A stretch of 50,442 nucleotides of DNA from Roseospira marina (GCF_014197855.1 NZ_JACIGJ010000021.1:1-50442), one strand, 5' to 3'. Shown: positions 7,948 through 17,730, numbered from the stretch's first letter. Program-made: numbers and translations. Notes: a model not told the origin generated them from the letters alone.

Positions 7948-8712
7948 TCAACCAGAACGGGGCCTCAGCACGTGATGATGACCGGCTGCATACAAGTGGC
8001 TGTCGCTGAACGCCGCCGTGGGATCGAGCACCCGCCCCACCAGGATCAGCGCGGTGCGGGTCAGACCGGCGGCTTTCACCGTGTCGCGAATCGTGTCGAG
8101 GGTCCCGGTCAGGACCCGCTCGTCCGGCCAGGACGCGCGGTAGATCACCGCCACCGGACAGTCGGCGCCGTAATGCGGGGTCAGGTCGCGCACCACGTTG
8201 GCGAGGTTGCTGATCGACAGGTGGATGGCCAGCGTCGCGCCGCTGCGGCCCAGGGTGTCCAGATCTTCACCCGGCGGCATGGCGGAACTGCGGGTCGAGG
8301 TGCGGGTCAGGATCACGGTCTGCGCCACGTCGGGCAGCGTCAGTTCCCGCCCCAGAGTCGCCGCCGCCGCCGCGAAGGCCGGCACGCCCGGTACGATCTC
8401 CCAGGGAATGCCGAGCGGGTCGAGGCGGCGGATCTGCTCGCCGATGGCGCCGTACAGGCTGGGGTCGCCCGAATGGACGCGGGCGACATCGTGGCCGGCG
8501 GCGTGGGCGGCCTTGATGTCCGCCAGGATCTCATCCAGGTGCAGGGGCGCGGTGTCGATCACGCGGGCGTCGGGCGCGGCCTCGTCGAGCACCGCGCGCG
8601 GCACGAGGGAGCCCGCGTACAGGATGACCGGACAGCGCCGGATCAGCGCAAGCCCGCGTACCGTGATGAGATCGGGGGCCCCCGGCCCGGCGCCGATGAA
8701 GTGGACCGTCAT
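7948..8712 (-). CDS. cobM: (Cobalt-)precorrin-4 C11-methyltransferase CobM/CbiF
   Basis: Transfers a methyl group from SAM to C11 of the corrin precursor. The 254-residue protein has the tetrapyrrole-methylase N-terminus [18 protein letters not shown], the YAGSLVP block typical of CobM/Cbi[17 protein letters not shown] (SAM/substrate loop) and EIVPGVPAF. The start overlaps the stop of the upstream cbiG-cobJ fusion as ATGA. It is the last gene of the ring-synthesis operon here. Because CbiX and a CbiG domain are encoded in the same operon, the substrate may carry cobalt already (CbiF-type). Confidence 0.95.
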   Translation of the reverse strand: MTVHFIGAGPGAPDLITVRGLALIRRCPVILYAGSLVPRAVLDEAAPDARVIDTAPLHLDEILADIKAAHAAGHDVARVHSGDPSLYGAIGEQIRRLDPLGIPWEIVPGVPAFAAAAATLGRELTLPDVAQTVILTRTSTRSSAMPPGEDLDTLGRSGATLAIHLSISNLANVVRDLTPHYGADCPVAVIYRASWPDERVLTGTLDTIRDTVKAAGLTRTALILVGRVLDPTAAFSDSHLYAAGHHHVLRPRSG

Positions 8713-10562
8713 GACGCGGTCTCCCGTTTGCTGGCGTAGCCGCGCGGGGTGTAGACCCAGCGCCCGGCGCGGCGGGTTTCGCTCGATCCGACCAGAACCA
8801 GGGTCAGCATGTCCACATCGTCGACGGACAGGGCCGCCAGCGTGGTGACCGTGATGGTCTCGCCGCTCCGACCCAGGTTGCGCGCCAGGATCACCGGCGT
8901 CTCGGGCGGGCGGTGGCGCAGCAGGGTCTCGCGCGCCTGCGGCAGGGCGTCGCGGCGCCGCCGGGACACTGGATTGTAGAAGGCGATCACGAAATCCGCG
9001 GCGGCGGCGGCGGCCACCCGCCGCTCGATGACCGCGCGGGGGGTCAGCAGGTCGGACAGCGAGATGGCGCAGAAGTCATGCCCCAGCGGCGCCCCGACAC
9101 GGGCGGCGGCGGCCTGCATGGCGGTGACCCCGGGGCAGACCGTAACGGCGACGCGCTCCCAGTCCGGGCGCTCCTCCTGCTCCAGCAGTTCGAAGATCAA
9201 GGTGGCCAGCGCGTAGATTCCGGCATCGCCCGAGCAAACCAGGGCCACCCGGCGCCCGCGCGCGGCCAGATCCAGCGCCACGCGCGCCCGCTCCGTCTCC
9301 GCCCCCAGGTCCGAGACATGGCGCGCCTTGCCCACCTGCGCCTCGCCCAGCAGGTCGAGATACAGGTGATAGCCGACCAGATCGGTGGCCGCCGCAACAG
9401 CCGCCGTGACCTCCGGCGTGCGCCACAGCGGCGTCCCCGGCCCGATGCCGACGATGTGCAGGCTGCCCTGTGCCTGCCCCACCCGCTCCGGGACGAGACC
9501 CGCCGCATGGCGTCCCACGGCGCAGGTCGCGCGCGGGCTCTTGCGCTTGGGTGCTACCAGCGTGCCGCCCGGTCCGACGGCGGCCAGCGCCGCACCCTCG
9601 GCCACGCCGTGACACCCGACCTCGCGATACACGACCTCGGACGGGGTCGCGAGGCGCGGGGTCTCCGCCTCCAGCGCCGCGGCGTCGAGAAAGCGGACCG
9701 GTACGCCGAGCGCCTGCCCCAGGGCATGCATCGCCGGCTCGTCCGCCTTCAGATCGAGCGAGACCACGCAGGCGACGGAGTCCGGCGACAGATGCTGTTC
9801 GGACAGCGTCAGGCGCGCCAGCGACAGCAGTTCATCCGGTGGACAGCCACGCACGCAGCCGACGCCCAGGGCCAGCGTCGGCGGCCGCAGGACCAGCGCC
9901 GCCTCGGACAGGGCGTGGTCGGTCCGATCCGTGACGCACACCAGCGGGTGCCCGGCGGCGGGATCGGACGGGACCGGAGGTGTATCGACCGGAACGAATC
10001 CGTCGGTCGCCTCGGTCAACCACGCGACAAGGGTGGAATCGACATCGGACAGCAAGGCCACGGGCTGATCGTCGATCAATGCCGCCATGGGCACGCGCGC
10101 CGCGGCCGGATTGTCGATCCGCCACCCCGGCGGCGCCTCGTCCAGCGGCACCCCACCGGTCACATCGCCCGCCGTGGTGATGTTCGCGGGCGTTCCCAGC
10201 ACCGCCGCCAGACGCGCCGCCAGAGCGTTGGCGCCACGGTGGCCGCCCAGCAGCGGAATGACGCACGAGCCGTCCGCCGCCACCGCCAGCACCGGCGGCT
10301 CCGTTCGCTTGTCCGTCAGCAGCGGCGCCAGGGCGCGGATCATGACGCCACTGGCACACAGCCCGACGATCGGGCGGCCGTTGCGGAACAGCGCGCGCAG
10401 ATGCTCGGTCACACCGGTGAAGGTGGCGTCGGTTTTGGTGTCGGGGACGCGCCCCATCAGGCCGTGCACCTCCGCGCCGGCGATCGTTGCGGCCAGCCGG
10501 CGCGCGGTGGCGACCCCGGTCCGGTTCAAGGCCACGAAAACCGGCGACGTCCGAATCGTCAT
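8709..10562 (-). CDS. cobJ: CbiG-CobJ fusion: cobalt-precorrin-5A hydrolase / precorrin-3B C17-methyltransferase
   Basis: A 617-residue two-enzyme fusion. Residues 1 to about 360 are Cbi[51 protein letters not shown] and the cysteine-rich [11 protein letters not shown]. From about residue 367 the CobJ/CbiH methylase begins with [11 protein letters not shown] and includes [15 protein letters not shown] and [13 protein letters not shown]. CbiG opens the delta-lactone made after C17 methylation, so fusing it to the C17 methylase joins two nearby steps of ring contraction. CbiG belongs to the cobalt-early route. Both ends overlap neighbours by four bases. Confidence 0.94.
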   Translation of the reverse strand: MTIRTSPVFVALNRTGVATARRLAATIAGAEVHGLMGRVPDTKTDATFTGVTEHLRALFRNGRPIVGLCASGVMIRALAPLLTDKRTEPPVLAVAADGSCVIPLLGGHRGANALAARLAAVLGTPANITTAGDVTGGVPLDEAPPGWRIDNPAAARVPMAALIDDQPVALLSDVDSTLVAWLTEATDGFVPVDTPPVPSDPAAGHPLVCVTDRTDHALSEAALVLRPPTLALGVGCVRGCPPDELLSLARLTLSEQHLSPDSVACVVSLDLKADEPAMHALGQALGVPVRFLDAAALEAETPRLATPSEVVYREVGCHGVAEGAALAAVGPGGTLVAPKRKSPRATCAVGRHAAGLVPERVGQAQGSLHIVGIGPGTPLWRTPEVTAAVAAATDLVGYHLYLDLLGEAQVGKARHVSDLGAETERARVALDLAARGRRVALVCSGDAGIYALATLIFELLEQEERPDWERVAVTVCPGVTAMQAAAARVGAPLGHDFCAISLSDLLTPRAVIERRVAAAAAADFVIAFYNPVSRRRRDALPQARETLLRHRPPETPVILARNLGRSGETITVTTLAALSVDDVDMLTLVLVGSSETRRAGRWVYTPRGYASKRETAS

Positions 10563-11326
10563 GCCGCGTCTCCCTCGGCGGTCCGGGCATCACGGGCGTC
10601 GGCGGCGGCCCGCCGGGCGAGCACCAAGGTGAAATACGGCACGCCCTCGGGCCGGGTCAGTGCCTCCGGCAGGGGGCGCACCCGTTCGTCAGCATAGCCG
10701 ACGCGCGTGACGCAGAGCGCACCGTCGGCCAGACCGACCTCCGCCAGGATGCGGGCGACCCTGGGCAGATGACGCCCGACCTTCATGACCACGGCGACCT
10801 CGGCCGGAGTCAGCACCGCCCGCAGGCGGTCGTCGGACGCGGTGGCAGGCACCACCGTCAGGGTCTCGGTGCCGTGGGCCAGGGGGCGCGCGATGGCGGC
10901 GGCGCTGGCCATGATGGAGGACACACCAGGCGTGACATCGACCGGATAGCGATCGCCCAGCCGCGCCAGGAGGTAAATGAACGAGCCGTGAAACAGTGGG
11001 TCGCCCTGGCACAGCACCGCCACCGACCGCCCCTCGTCGAGATGCGTGGCGATCGCATCGGCCGCCCGGTCATAGGCGGGATCATCCGGCGTCTGCGCCG
11101 GGCTGAACATCAGGGGCAAAGCGAGCTGCTCCTGATCGTCCCGTAGGAAGGCGTCCACAATCGCCAACGCCATGCTCTCTCCCTGGCGCGTCGCCGGGTA
11201 GGCGATCACGGGGGCGTCGTCGATGATCCGCACGGCGCGCAAGGTGAGAAGTTCCGGGTCGCCGGGGCCGACGCCGACCCCGTGCAGGGTTCCCACCGCC
11301 GGGGGGGCCGAGAGGGACGCGGTCAT
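10559..11326 (-). CDS. cobI: (Cobalt-)precorrin-2 C20-methyltransferase CobI/CbiL
   Basis: Methylates C20 of (cobalt-)precorrin-2. The 255-residue product starts MTASLSAPPAVGTLHGVGVGPGDPELLTLRA, the standard CobI/CbiL opening, and continues with VIAYPATRQGES, VAVLCQGDPLFHGSFIYL and VTPGVSSIMASAA. The frame is open further upstream to 11611, but the ATG at 11326 overlaps the cobH stop as ATGA and is where the family begins. It follows cobH and precedes the cbiG-cobJ fusion without any gap. Confidence 0.95.
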   Translation of the reverse strand: MTASLSAPPAVGTLHGVGVGPGDPELLTLRAVRIIDDAPVIAYPATRQGESMALAIVDAFLRDDQEQLALPLMFSPAQTPDDPAYDRAADAIATHLDEGRSVAVLCQGDPLFHGSFIYLLARLGDRYPVDVTPGVSSIMASAAAIARPLAHGTETLTVVPATASDDRLRAVLTPAEVAVVMKVGRHLPRVARILAEVGLADGALCVTRVGYADERVRPLPEALTRPEGVPYFTLVLARRAAADARDARTAEGDAA

Positions 11327-11988
11327 ATCAGGTCGTTGCTCCCGTCCGAGGCCAGGGCGAGCGCGTTGACGGCGGCCGCCGCCATGGCCGGCCCGCCCCG
11401 CCGGCCGTGAAGGGTGACGAACGGCACCCCCCAGCGCGGCGCAAAGGCGGCCAGCGCGTGTTTGCTGTCCTCGGCACCGATGAAGCCGACGGGAAAGCCC
11501 AGGATCAACGCCGGACGCGGCGCCCCGTCCGACAGCAGTTCCAACAACCGGAACAGGGCCGTCGGGGCGGTGCCGATGGCGACCACCGCGCCATCCAGCA
11601 TTGGCACCCACAGGTCCACGGCCGCCGCCGAGCGGGTCGTGCCCAGCGCCTCGGCCAGATCCGGAACCCGATTGTCACCCAGACGGCAGACGACGGGAAC
11701 CGGCCGCGCACGGCTGGGGATGATGCCGCGCGCCACCATCGGCGTATCGACCAGGATCGGCGCGCCGCCCTCCATCGCCTCGCGGCCGGCCGCGGCTGCG
11801 GTTTCGGTGCCCTCGAACTCAGCGAGGATATCGACCATGCCGCACGCATGAATGACGCGGGTCGCAAGCGCATGCAGCGAGGTCGGAACCGCGGAAAGGT
11901 CCGCCTCGGCGGCGATCGCCGCGTAGGACGTGCGGCGGATGACATCCGGCCGGCGTTCGTAAGGGGGCAGAGTACCGTTCGGGGTCAT
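11323..11988 (-). CDS. cobH: Precorrin-8X methylmutase CobH/CbiC
   Basis: Moves the C11 methyl group to C12, giving hydrogenobyrinate or its cobalt form. The 221-residue product contains VIHACGMVDILAEF with the catalytic His, ILVDTPMVARGI, and the C-terminal PALILGFPVGFIGAEDSKHAL segment typical of CobH. I chose the ATG at 11988 because GAGG lies five bases before it; the frame opens eight codons earlier at 12012. It overlaps cobI by four bases and lies 98 bases downstream of cbiX. Confidence 0.95.
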   Translation of the reverse strand: MTPNGTLPPYERRPDVIRRTSYAAIAAEADLSAVPTSLHALATRVIHACGMVDILAEFEGTETAAAAGREAMEGGAPILVDTPMVARGIIPSRARPVPVVCRLGDNRVPDLAEALGTTRSAAAVDLWVPMLDGAVVAIGTAPTALFRLLELLSDGAPRPALILGFPVGFIGAEDSKHALAAFAPRWGVPFVTLHGRRGGPAMAAAAVNALALASDGSNDLI

Positions 11989-12086
11989 GGTTTCCTCGTG
12001 TCCCGGCCGCATGGCCGAGCCGTCGGGGCGACAGGCATACCCCCCGGCGTTCCCACCGTCACACGGGTCTGGATCGGTGTGGCGTA

Positions 12087-13127
12087 TCAGGACGTGGTCC
12101 CAGACTTACGTTCCCCGCCCGGATCGTGGCCCTCGCCATGCCCGTGATCATGGCCGTGCCCGTGATTATGCCCGTGATGGTGATGGTGATCGCCATCCGT
12201 GCCGGCACCGCGAACGTGGTGGTGATGGCCGGCCTGGGTCGCGCCGACCGCCGCCTCGAAACCGATCACCTGCTCCCGGTACTTGCAGAGCTGGCAGTTC
12301 ATTGCGGTCTCCCCGGCCAGGATGTCCTGAACCCGGTCCACGAAGCTTTCGATCACCATCGGATGATCGCTCAGGTACGACGCCTTGAGGAATTCGATGT
12401 CGGGATGCGCGGCGGCCGCCGCGTCCACGCCGTCGTAGATCCGGCGCACCAGAATCCCGGTGAACAGGAAGTACGGAAACACCATGATCCGCTTGTAGCC
12501 CAGCCGCGCGGCGTGGGCGAGGCCCGGCCCGACCAGCGGGGACGTCACGCCCGAATAGCAGACCTCGGTCCAGCCGAACCCCATGCCCTCCCAGAGCATG
12601 CGGGCGACCTTGCTGATGTTGGAGTTGGCATCTGAGTCGTTGGTGCCGCGCCCCACCACCATCAACAGGGTGTCCTTGCGGTCCACGGCGGTGGGCGCGG
12701 CGGCCTCGGCTTCCTCGATGCGGGCCTGGGCGGCCTTCAGCAGCTTGGGGTCGATGCCGAGGTCACGGCCGAACTCGACCGTCACGCCGGGGGTTTCGGC
12801 GGCGAAGCTGTTGACCTCCCACGGCAGGTCGTTCTTGACGTGACCGGCCGCGAACAGCATGCCCGGCACCGCCAGGATGCGCGTGGCCCCGGCCGCGACC
12901 AGGGCATCGAATCCCTCGCGGATGACGGGGCGGGCGAACTCCAGGAAGCCGCTTTCCACCGGATAATCGGGCAGGCGCGCGCGCAGGTGGACGGCCAGAC
13001 GGTTGAACTCGACCACCGCGTCGTCGTCGCGGCTGCCATGACCGCAGATCATGACGCCGAGGCGCGCCGCAGCGGCGTCGGGCGCGTCACGGTGAGGGGC
13101 GGCGGATGGGTGCGGGACGAGGGTCAT
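12087..13127 (-). CDS. cbiX: Sirohydrochlorin cobaltochelatase CbiX, long form with FeS-type motif and His-rich tail
   Basis: Inserts cobalt into sirohydrochlorin, the first committed step of the cobalt-early cobalamin route. The 346-residue two-domain form shows MICGHGSRD (His30) and GMLFAAGHVKNDLP (His96) in the N-terminal half and a second chelatase-like half with VVGRGTNDSDANSN. The MNCQLCKYR segment at 277-284 gives the CxxC pair known to bind an FeS centre in long CbiX proteins. Residues 301-334 are a His/Gly/Asp-rich tail, probably for cobalt handling. It is first in the operon, and no B12 riboswitch precedes it. Confidence 0.94.
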   Translation of the reverse strand: MTLVPHPSAAPHRDAPDAAAARLGVMICGHGSRDDDAVVEFNRLAVHLRARLPDYPVESGFLEFARPVIREGFDALVAAGATRILAVPGMLFAAGHVKNDLPWEVNSFAAETPGVTVEFGRDLGIDPKLLKAAQARIEEAEAAAPTAVDRKDTLLMVVGRGTNDSDANSNISKVARMLWEGMGFGWTEVCYSGVTSPLVGPGLAHAARLGYKRIMVFPYFLFTGILVRRIYDGVDAAAAAHPDIEFLKASYLSDHPMVIESFVDRVQDILAGETAMNCQLCKYREQVIGFEAAVGATQAGHHHHVRGAGTDGDHHHHHGHNHGHGHDHGHGEGHDPGGERKSGTTS

Positions 13128-13194
13128 GTCGCTTGGTCCTTGCCTTCGAGCGGGGGGATCGCCTGGTCATGGCCTTCGGGCGGGAACGGGGTGA

Positions 13195-13223
13195 ACTATA
13201 GGCGCCGGGCCTCCTGGACGAAA
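13195..13223 (-). promoter_or_regulatory. Candidate promoter of the cbiX-cob operon
   Basis: On the minus strand TTTCGT (13218-13223) and TATAGT (13195-13200) are exactly 17 bases apart, 68 bases before the cbiX start. The -10 is good, the -35 moderate. No cobalamin-aptamer core sequences occur around it. Confidence 0.4.
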
Positions 13224-13338
13224 GAGCACATGCGTCGGATTCGAAACAGAATCAACACGTTTTGGCGGCAAGGCTATGCGTGCTGCCCTGGACCCGGGCA
13301 CGGCCTCACGGTCGCTCGGGTTGAGGCGGCAGCCGGCA

Positions 13339-14028
13339 TCACGGGTCTCGCGACAGCGAGCGCACGCGGGGCACGATGCGACGGCCCAGGCGGTAGTAGG
13401 CGCGCAGGGCCCGGCGGCGGGCGCGTTCCAGCAGTCGGGTGCGGCTTTCCTTCGTGTTGGCGCGCGGGAACGGCTCGTCCGGGATCGGACACTCCAGAAA
13501 ACCGCAGAGAGTCTCCCAGTTAAAGTCTTTGGTAATATCGATCACCAGAAGGTCGCTTTTCCGATCCTTAAAATAGTCCAGAATCTCTTCATTGTGGGCG
13601 CTGTAGACCGCCTTATAGTGCTCCTCATTGCCGACCGGCGTTCCGTAATCCGTTCCGTACGTCACCTGCTGGATCGGATGCTGAAACGTTCCAAAGTACA
13701 TGATGGACTTGATCCAGCTTTCGGGGGACCGGACCGTCAGAATGAATTTCGACCCCGGGTGCCACGCGTCCAACTCGCGATACATTAGGGGCCAGGGCAT
13801 ATCCTGCACCGCATCGAACCGGCGCAGACGGCGGCGCGCGATGTCGTGCATGTCGGCCCGCAGCTTTTCCGGGTCGTCGTAGAAAAAGCCGAAGGGGCCA
13901 TCGACACGATAGCCCAGCTTTTCCAGCGCGATGCCGAGCGTGGTGGTGCCGGTTTTCTGAAACCCGAGGCAGAACACCTTGGGGCCCCGCCCCCGGTGAC
14001 GCGGGGTTGCGGTCGTGTCGGATGGCAT
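13339..14028 (-). CDS. Sulfotransferase-family protein
   Basis: A 229-residue protein with the PAPS-binding loop KVFCLGFQKTGTTTLGIALEKLG at the N-terminus, the FYDDPEKL and DMPWPLMYRELD segments, and KFILTVRSPESWIKS, which corresponds to the 3'-phosphate binding motif of PAPS-dependent sulfotransferases. The C-terminus is rich in Arg. The substrate is unknown; small alphaproteobacterial members often sit with surface glycan genes. It lies alone upstream of the cob operon on the same strand and has somewhat less extreme GC than its neighbours, so it may be an accessory gene. Confidence 0.8.
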   Translation of the reverse strand: MPSDTTATPRHRGRGPKVFCLGFQKTGTTTLGIALEKLGYRVDGPFGFFYDDPEKLRADMHDIARRRLRRFDAVQDMPWPLMYRELDAWHPGSKFILTVRSPESWIKSIMYFGTFQHPIQQVTYGTDYGTPVGNEEHYKAVYSAHNEEILDYFKDRKSDLLVIDITKDFNWETLCGFLECPIPDEPFPRANTKESRTRLLERARRRALRAYYRLGRRIVPRVRSLSRDP

Positions 14029-14152
14029 GGCAACGGTCCGTTCTTGCGTGATCGCGGCCGGCTCCGCCGCTCAGGCGGTCAGCGTACACCGCAGCGCCCG
14101 GCCGCTGTCAATTGCGGCCCGGTCGCCCGCGCGGGGAGGGGGCGCGCGGCGG

Positions 14153-15415
14153 CTAAAGCGTCTGGCCGCGCATCAGACGGGGCACCCCACCGATGATGCC
14201 GGTGGTGCCCATCGCGTGGCGCATGAACAGGCGCTTCAGCGGGCCGAGCCGGTTCACCGTCGCGAGCCCAGCGGTGCGGGCCAGCCGCAACGCCCCCCAG
14301 TCGTTGGAGAACAGCCGCACGATGCCGTCCGTGGCGCCCAGCATGACCGCATTGTCGAGCGGCCGTAGGCGGGCATAGCGACGCAGCACGTCCGGCGTGC
14401 CCGGATCGAGGCCGAGGCGATGTGCACCCACCAGATCCTCGATCAACAGCGCGACGTCCCGCAGGCCATAGTTCATGCCCTGGCCGGCGACCGGGTGCAT
14501 GCCGTGGGCGGCATCGCCCACCAGCACCAGACGCTGGTCGGTGTAGCGCTCCGCGACCTGGAGCGAGAGTGGATAGGAGAACCGGGGGCCGACGAACCGC
14601 GCATCGCCGAAATGATCGCCGAAACGGGTCATAAACTCCGCCTTGAAGCGGTCATCCGGCAAGGCGACGATCTCTCGCGCCCGGGCCGGCCGCTCGCACC
14701 AAACGATCGACGCGCGGTTGCCGGTCAGCGGCAGGGTCGCGAACGGGCCGGCGGGCAGGAAGTGCTCGATCGCGGTGCCGTGGTGGGGCGTGTCGTGCTC
14801 CACGGTCACCACGATGGCGTCCTGATCATAGCGCCAGCCTCGCGTGGTGATCCCGGCCGCCTCGCGCGTCGGCGACCGGCGGCCGTCGGCGGCCACGGCA
14901 AGACGCGCGCGCAGGCGTCGCCCATCATCCAGCGTGGCCTCGACTCCGTGCGCGTCGCGCGTCAGGCCGGTCACGCTCACCGGCGCCAGCAAGGTGGCGT
15001 GCTCCAGTTCCGCCAGCCGGGCCTGGATGGCGCGGCGGGTCACGAGGTTCTCCGCCATATAGCCCATCGGCTCATCGCCGGCCTCGTGGCGGTGATAGTG
15101 CATGAACAAGGGCGCGTTGCTGTCGGCGATGCGGATATCGTCGATGGACTGGCACGACTCGCCCATATGCCGCCAGATGCCGAGGGTCTCCAGCACCTTC
15201 TGGCAGCCCAGAGCGATGGCGGAGGCCCGGCCGTCGTAGGCGTTGCTCATCCAGCCGGCCGGATCCTCGCGCTCGGCCACCAGCACCGTCATGCCGTGTT
15301 GGGCCAGACCACAGGCCAGGGTTCCGCCCACCAGACCGCCACCGATCACCAGAACGTCGGCCGTCAGGGCGGTGTCCTCCGCCGAAGCCCGCCTGTTGTC
15401 CGCCCTCGCTGCCAT
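14153..15415 (-). CDS. FAD-dependent UbiH/UbiF/COQ6-family hydroxylase
   Basis: A 420-residue aromatic-ring hydroxylase, probably acting on a ubiquinone precursor at the membrane. It shows the FAD Rossmann motif VLVIGGGLVGGTLACGLAQHG, the middle motif VAADGRRSPTREAAGI (DG motif) and the second FAD motif LVLVGDAAHGMHPVAGQGMNYGLRDV, the last being characteristic of UbiH-type enzymes. The position hydroxylated cannot be read from sequence. The next gene upstream, a membrane-anchored unknown, ends 42 bases before it and may be cotranscribed. Confidence 0.88.
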   Translation of the reverse strand: MAARADNRRASAEDTALTADVLVIGGGLVGGTLACGLAQHGMTVLVAEREDPAGWMSNAYDGRASAIALGCQKVLETLGIWRHMGESCQSIDDIRIADSNAPLFMHYHRHEAGDEPMGYMAENLVTRRAIQARLAELEHATLLAPVSVTGLTRDAHGVEATLDDGRRLRARLAVAADGRRSPTREAAGITTRGWRYDQDAIVVTVEHDTPHHGTAIEHFLPAGPFATLPLTGNRASIVWCERPARAREIVALPDDRFKAEFMTRFGDHFGDARFVGPRFSYPLSLQVAERYTDQRLVLVGDAAHGMHPVAGQGMNYGLRDVALLIEDLVGAHRLGLDPGTPDVLRRYARLRPLDNAVMLGATDGIVRLFSNDWGALRLARTAGLATVNRLGPLKRLFMRHAMGTTGIIGGVPRLMRGQTL

Positions 15416-15457
15416 GCTTCCTCCCGTCCGTCGGTCTCGTGGTGGTCCCCGGCCGCG

Positions 15458-16138
15458 TCAGGACCCGGACCGGGGGCATGCCGTGTTGGCGACCTCGGCG
15501 ACCCACTCCAGCATCACCCGCCCCACCGCCTTGCGGGTGTTGGGGATGCGCCGTCCCACAGGCTCGAACCCGGGCACGGGCTCGTGGGTCAGGCTGACGT
15601 AGTAGAGGGTGTCCAGATCGCCCGCGATGCCATGAAAAAATTCCAGGCGGGGGAACGGATCCCCCTCGTTAAAACTGGGGGCGCCGAAGGCCAGTGCAAA
15701 GCCCTGCGAGTCCCGCGCCAGCACGAGAGGCCCGATGCGCGCCGGCCGTCCGTTGTAGCAGACGGAGCGACGCTTCATCTCGCGTTGCAAGGTCTCGGGT
15801 TCAATCCCGTTTTCATAGAAGTCCGCCAGCAGATCGGCGACCACCCCGGAACGCCCGGCCACCGCGCCCCGGTCGCCCTCCGCTTGCAGATTACGCGCCA
15901 GCAGGCTCCCCGGCCCGTCCGCGGAGCCCCCTTGTTTGTCGAGCGCCTCGACCCGGGTGATCGGCAGTTCGTCCAAGGCGGACGTGATGGTGTCGTCCGA
16001 CGCCTCAAAATCAACGAACAGGGCGATGGCACCGCCCACCAGAGCAACCACCAGCAGGCCGCCCAGACAGCCCAAAGTCGCTTTCCCGTCTCCTGTGTCG
16101 TCGACCAGGAGAGTCGGTGTTGTCTTGTCCCGCGCCAT
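15458..16138 (-). CDS. Membrane-anchored protein of unknown function
   Basis: A 226-residue protein I cannot assign. After about 20 polar residues there is a single hydrophobic segment, LGCLGGLLVVALVGGAIALFV, then a soluble domain that should face the periplasm. That domain has two cysteines far apart (one in RSVCYNG, one in NTACPR), possibly a disulfide. It lies 42 bases before the ubiH-type gene on the same strand, which hints at a shared transcript, not a shared role. Confidence 0.65.
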   Translation of the reverse strand: MARDKTTPTLLVDDTGDGKATLGCLGGLLVVALVGGAIALFVDFEASDDTITSALDELPITRVEALDKQGGSADGPGSLLARNLQAEGDRGAVAGRSGVVADLLADFYENGIEPETLQREMKRRSVCYNGRPARIGPLVLARDSQGFALAFGAPSFNEGDPFPRLEFFHGIAGDLDTLYYVSLTHEPVPGFEPVGRRIPNTRKAVGRVMLEWVAEVANTACPRSGS

Positions 16139-16269
16139 CGTCGTCCGGCGGCTCCCTCACGCCCGGTTCCCGGGCGAGGCCGAAACCGGTTGCCCTCTCA
16201 CGACCATGTCTCGGCATCCATGGAAGGGCAACGGTCGGCTCCACACACTCAGCGGTCCCGTGGACCGCC

Positions 16270-17730
16270 CTAGCGATCCACCCCACCCATGCAGAGGTAC
16301 TTGATCTCCACGAAGTCGTCGATGCCGTACTTGGAGCCTTCGCGTCCCAGGCCGGATTCCTTGACCCCGCCGAAGGGCGCCACCTCTGTCGAGATGATCC
16401 CCTCGTTGACACCCACGATGCCGTATTCCAGGCCCTCGGAGACGCGCCAGACGCGGCCGATGTCGCGGGCGTAGAAGTAGGCCGCAAGCCCGAACTCGGT
16501 GTCGTTGGCCATGCGGATGGCCTCGTCCTCGGTCGAGAAGCGGTACAATGGTGCGACCGGGCCGAAGATCTCCTCGCGGAACACCCGCATGCTGTCGGTG
16601 ACGTCCGTCAGGATCGTCGGCTCATAGAACGTGCCGCCCAGGGCGTGGGGCTTGCCGCCGAGCATGACGCGGGCGCCCTTGCCCACGGCGTCGCCCACCA
16701 GTTCCTCGACCTTGTCCAGGGCGGCCTTGTCGATCAACGGGCCCTGCTGGGTCTCGCCGGCGAGACCATCGCCCACCGTCAGATCCCGCACGGCCGCGGC
16801 CAGTTTCTCGGCGAAGGCCTCATAGACCCCGTCCTGCACCATCAGGCGGTTGGCGCACACGCAGGTCTGGCCGGTGTTGCGGTACTTCGAGGCGATCGCC
16901 CCGGCCACGGCCGCATCCAGGTCCGCGTCGTCGAACACGATGAACGGCGCGTTGCCGCCCAGTTCGAGCGAGACCTTTTTCACCGTGCCGGCGCACTGCT
17001 CCATCAGCGTCTTGCCGATGGCGGTGGAGCCGGTGAACGACAGCTTGCGGACCAGCGGGTTCGAGGTCATTTCCCCGCCCATCGCCGAGGACCGCTTGGT
17101 GGTCAGGATGTTCAGCACGCCCGCCGGCAGGCCGGCCTGCTCCGCGAGTTCGGCCAGCGCCAGCGCGGACAGCGGGGTCAGCGCGGCCGGCTTGATCACG
17201 ACCGGACAGCCCGCCGCGAGCGCCGGGGCGCACTTGCGGGTGATCATCGCGGTGGGGAAGTTCCACGGCGTGATCGCCGCCACCACGCCGATGGGCTCCT
17301 TGAGGACGACGATGCGCTTGTCCGGGCCGTGCGAGGGGATGACATCGCCGTAGAGGCGCTTGCCTTCCTCGGCGAACCACTCAATGAAGTTCGCGCCGTA
17401 GGCGATCTCGCCCTTGGCCTCGGCCAAGGGCTTGCCCTGCTCGGCCGTCATCAGGACGGCGAGGTCCTCCTGATGCGCCATGATCCGGTTGAACCAGTCG
17501 CGCAGGATGGTCGCGCGCTCCTTGGCGGTCTTGGCGCGCCAGGACGGCCAGGCGGCGTTCGCGGCCTCGATGGCGCGCCGCGTCTCGTCCACGCCCATGT
17601 CCGGCACCCGGGCCAGTTCCGCGCCCGTGGCCGGATTCGTCACGGGAAAGGTTCCGCCCCCATCCGCGTCGCACCACTGGCCATTAATGTAGCACTGCTG
17701 GCGCAGAAGACGATGGTCGGTCAATTTCAT
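16270..17730 (-). CDS. NAD(P)-dependent semialdehyde dehydrogenase (GabD/DoeC-like) of the ectoine locus
   Basis: A 486-residue aldehyde dehydrogenase of the succinate-semialdehyde branch. It has ITPWNFPTAMITRK (cofactor binding), FTGSTAIGK, the general-base Glu in LELGGNAPFIVF and the catalytic Cys in NTGQTCVCANR. The ATG at 17730 gives the standard MKLTDHRLLRQQCYINGQW-like start; the frame is open further upstream. In ectoine-degrading clusters an enzyme of this kind (named Ssd or DoeC) oxidises aspartate-semialdehyde to aspartate. Placement downstream of the transporter and stress-protein genes supports that role; ordinary succinate-semialdehyde dehydrogenase (GabD) is the alternative. Confidence 0.88.
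   Translation of the reverse strand: MKLTDHRLLRQQCYINGQWCDADGGGTFPVTNPATGAELARVPDMGVDETRRAIEAANAAWPSWRAKTAKERATILRDWFNRIMAHQEDLAVLMTAEQGKPLAEAKGEIAYGANFIEWFAEEGKRLYGDVIPSHGPDKRIVVLKEPIGVVAAITPWNFPTAMITRKCAPALAAGCPVVIKPAALTPLSALALAELAEQAGLPAGVLNILTTKRSSAMGGEMTSNPLVRKLSFTGSTAIGKTLMEQCAGTVKKVSLELGGNAPFIVFDDADLDAAVAGAIASKYRNTGQTCVCANRLMVQDGVYEAFAEKLAAAVRDLTVGDGLAGETQQGPLIDKAALDKVEELVGDAVGKGARVMLGGKPHALGGTFYEPTILTDVTDSMRVFREEIFGPVAPLYRFSTEDEAIRMANDTEFGLAAYFYARDIGRVWRVSEGLEYGIVGVNEGIISTEVAPFGGVKESGLGREGSKYGIDDFVEIKYLCMGGVDR

Noticed and set aside
5975-7975. 666-codon open frame on the plus strand
   Set aside because: It is the antisense shadow of the DUF4153 gene. Its composition is Arg/Gln/His-rich without domains, and the minus-strand frame has clear membrane segments.
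12126-12215. Plus-strand repeats of GTGATGGTGATG type
   Set aside because: These are His/Gly/Asp codons of the CbiX tail read from the other strand, not a separate repeat element. The same holds for 48600-48750 in the exporter gene.
13128-13338. Cobalamin riboswitch expected upstream of the cbiX operon
   Set aside because: I looked for the B12-box and the GCCACTG block on the minus strand and found neither.
15793-15806. CGGGTTCAATCCCG resembles a tRNA T-arm
   Set aside because: It lies inside the coding sequence of the membrane-anchored unknown, and no acceptor, D or anticodon stems of a tRNA surround it.
14420-16273. 617-codon plus-strand open frame opposite the ubiH-type gene
   Set aside because: No recognisable domain; the minus strand contains the complete FAD motifs. 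High GC keeps stop codons rare in the opposite frame.
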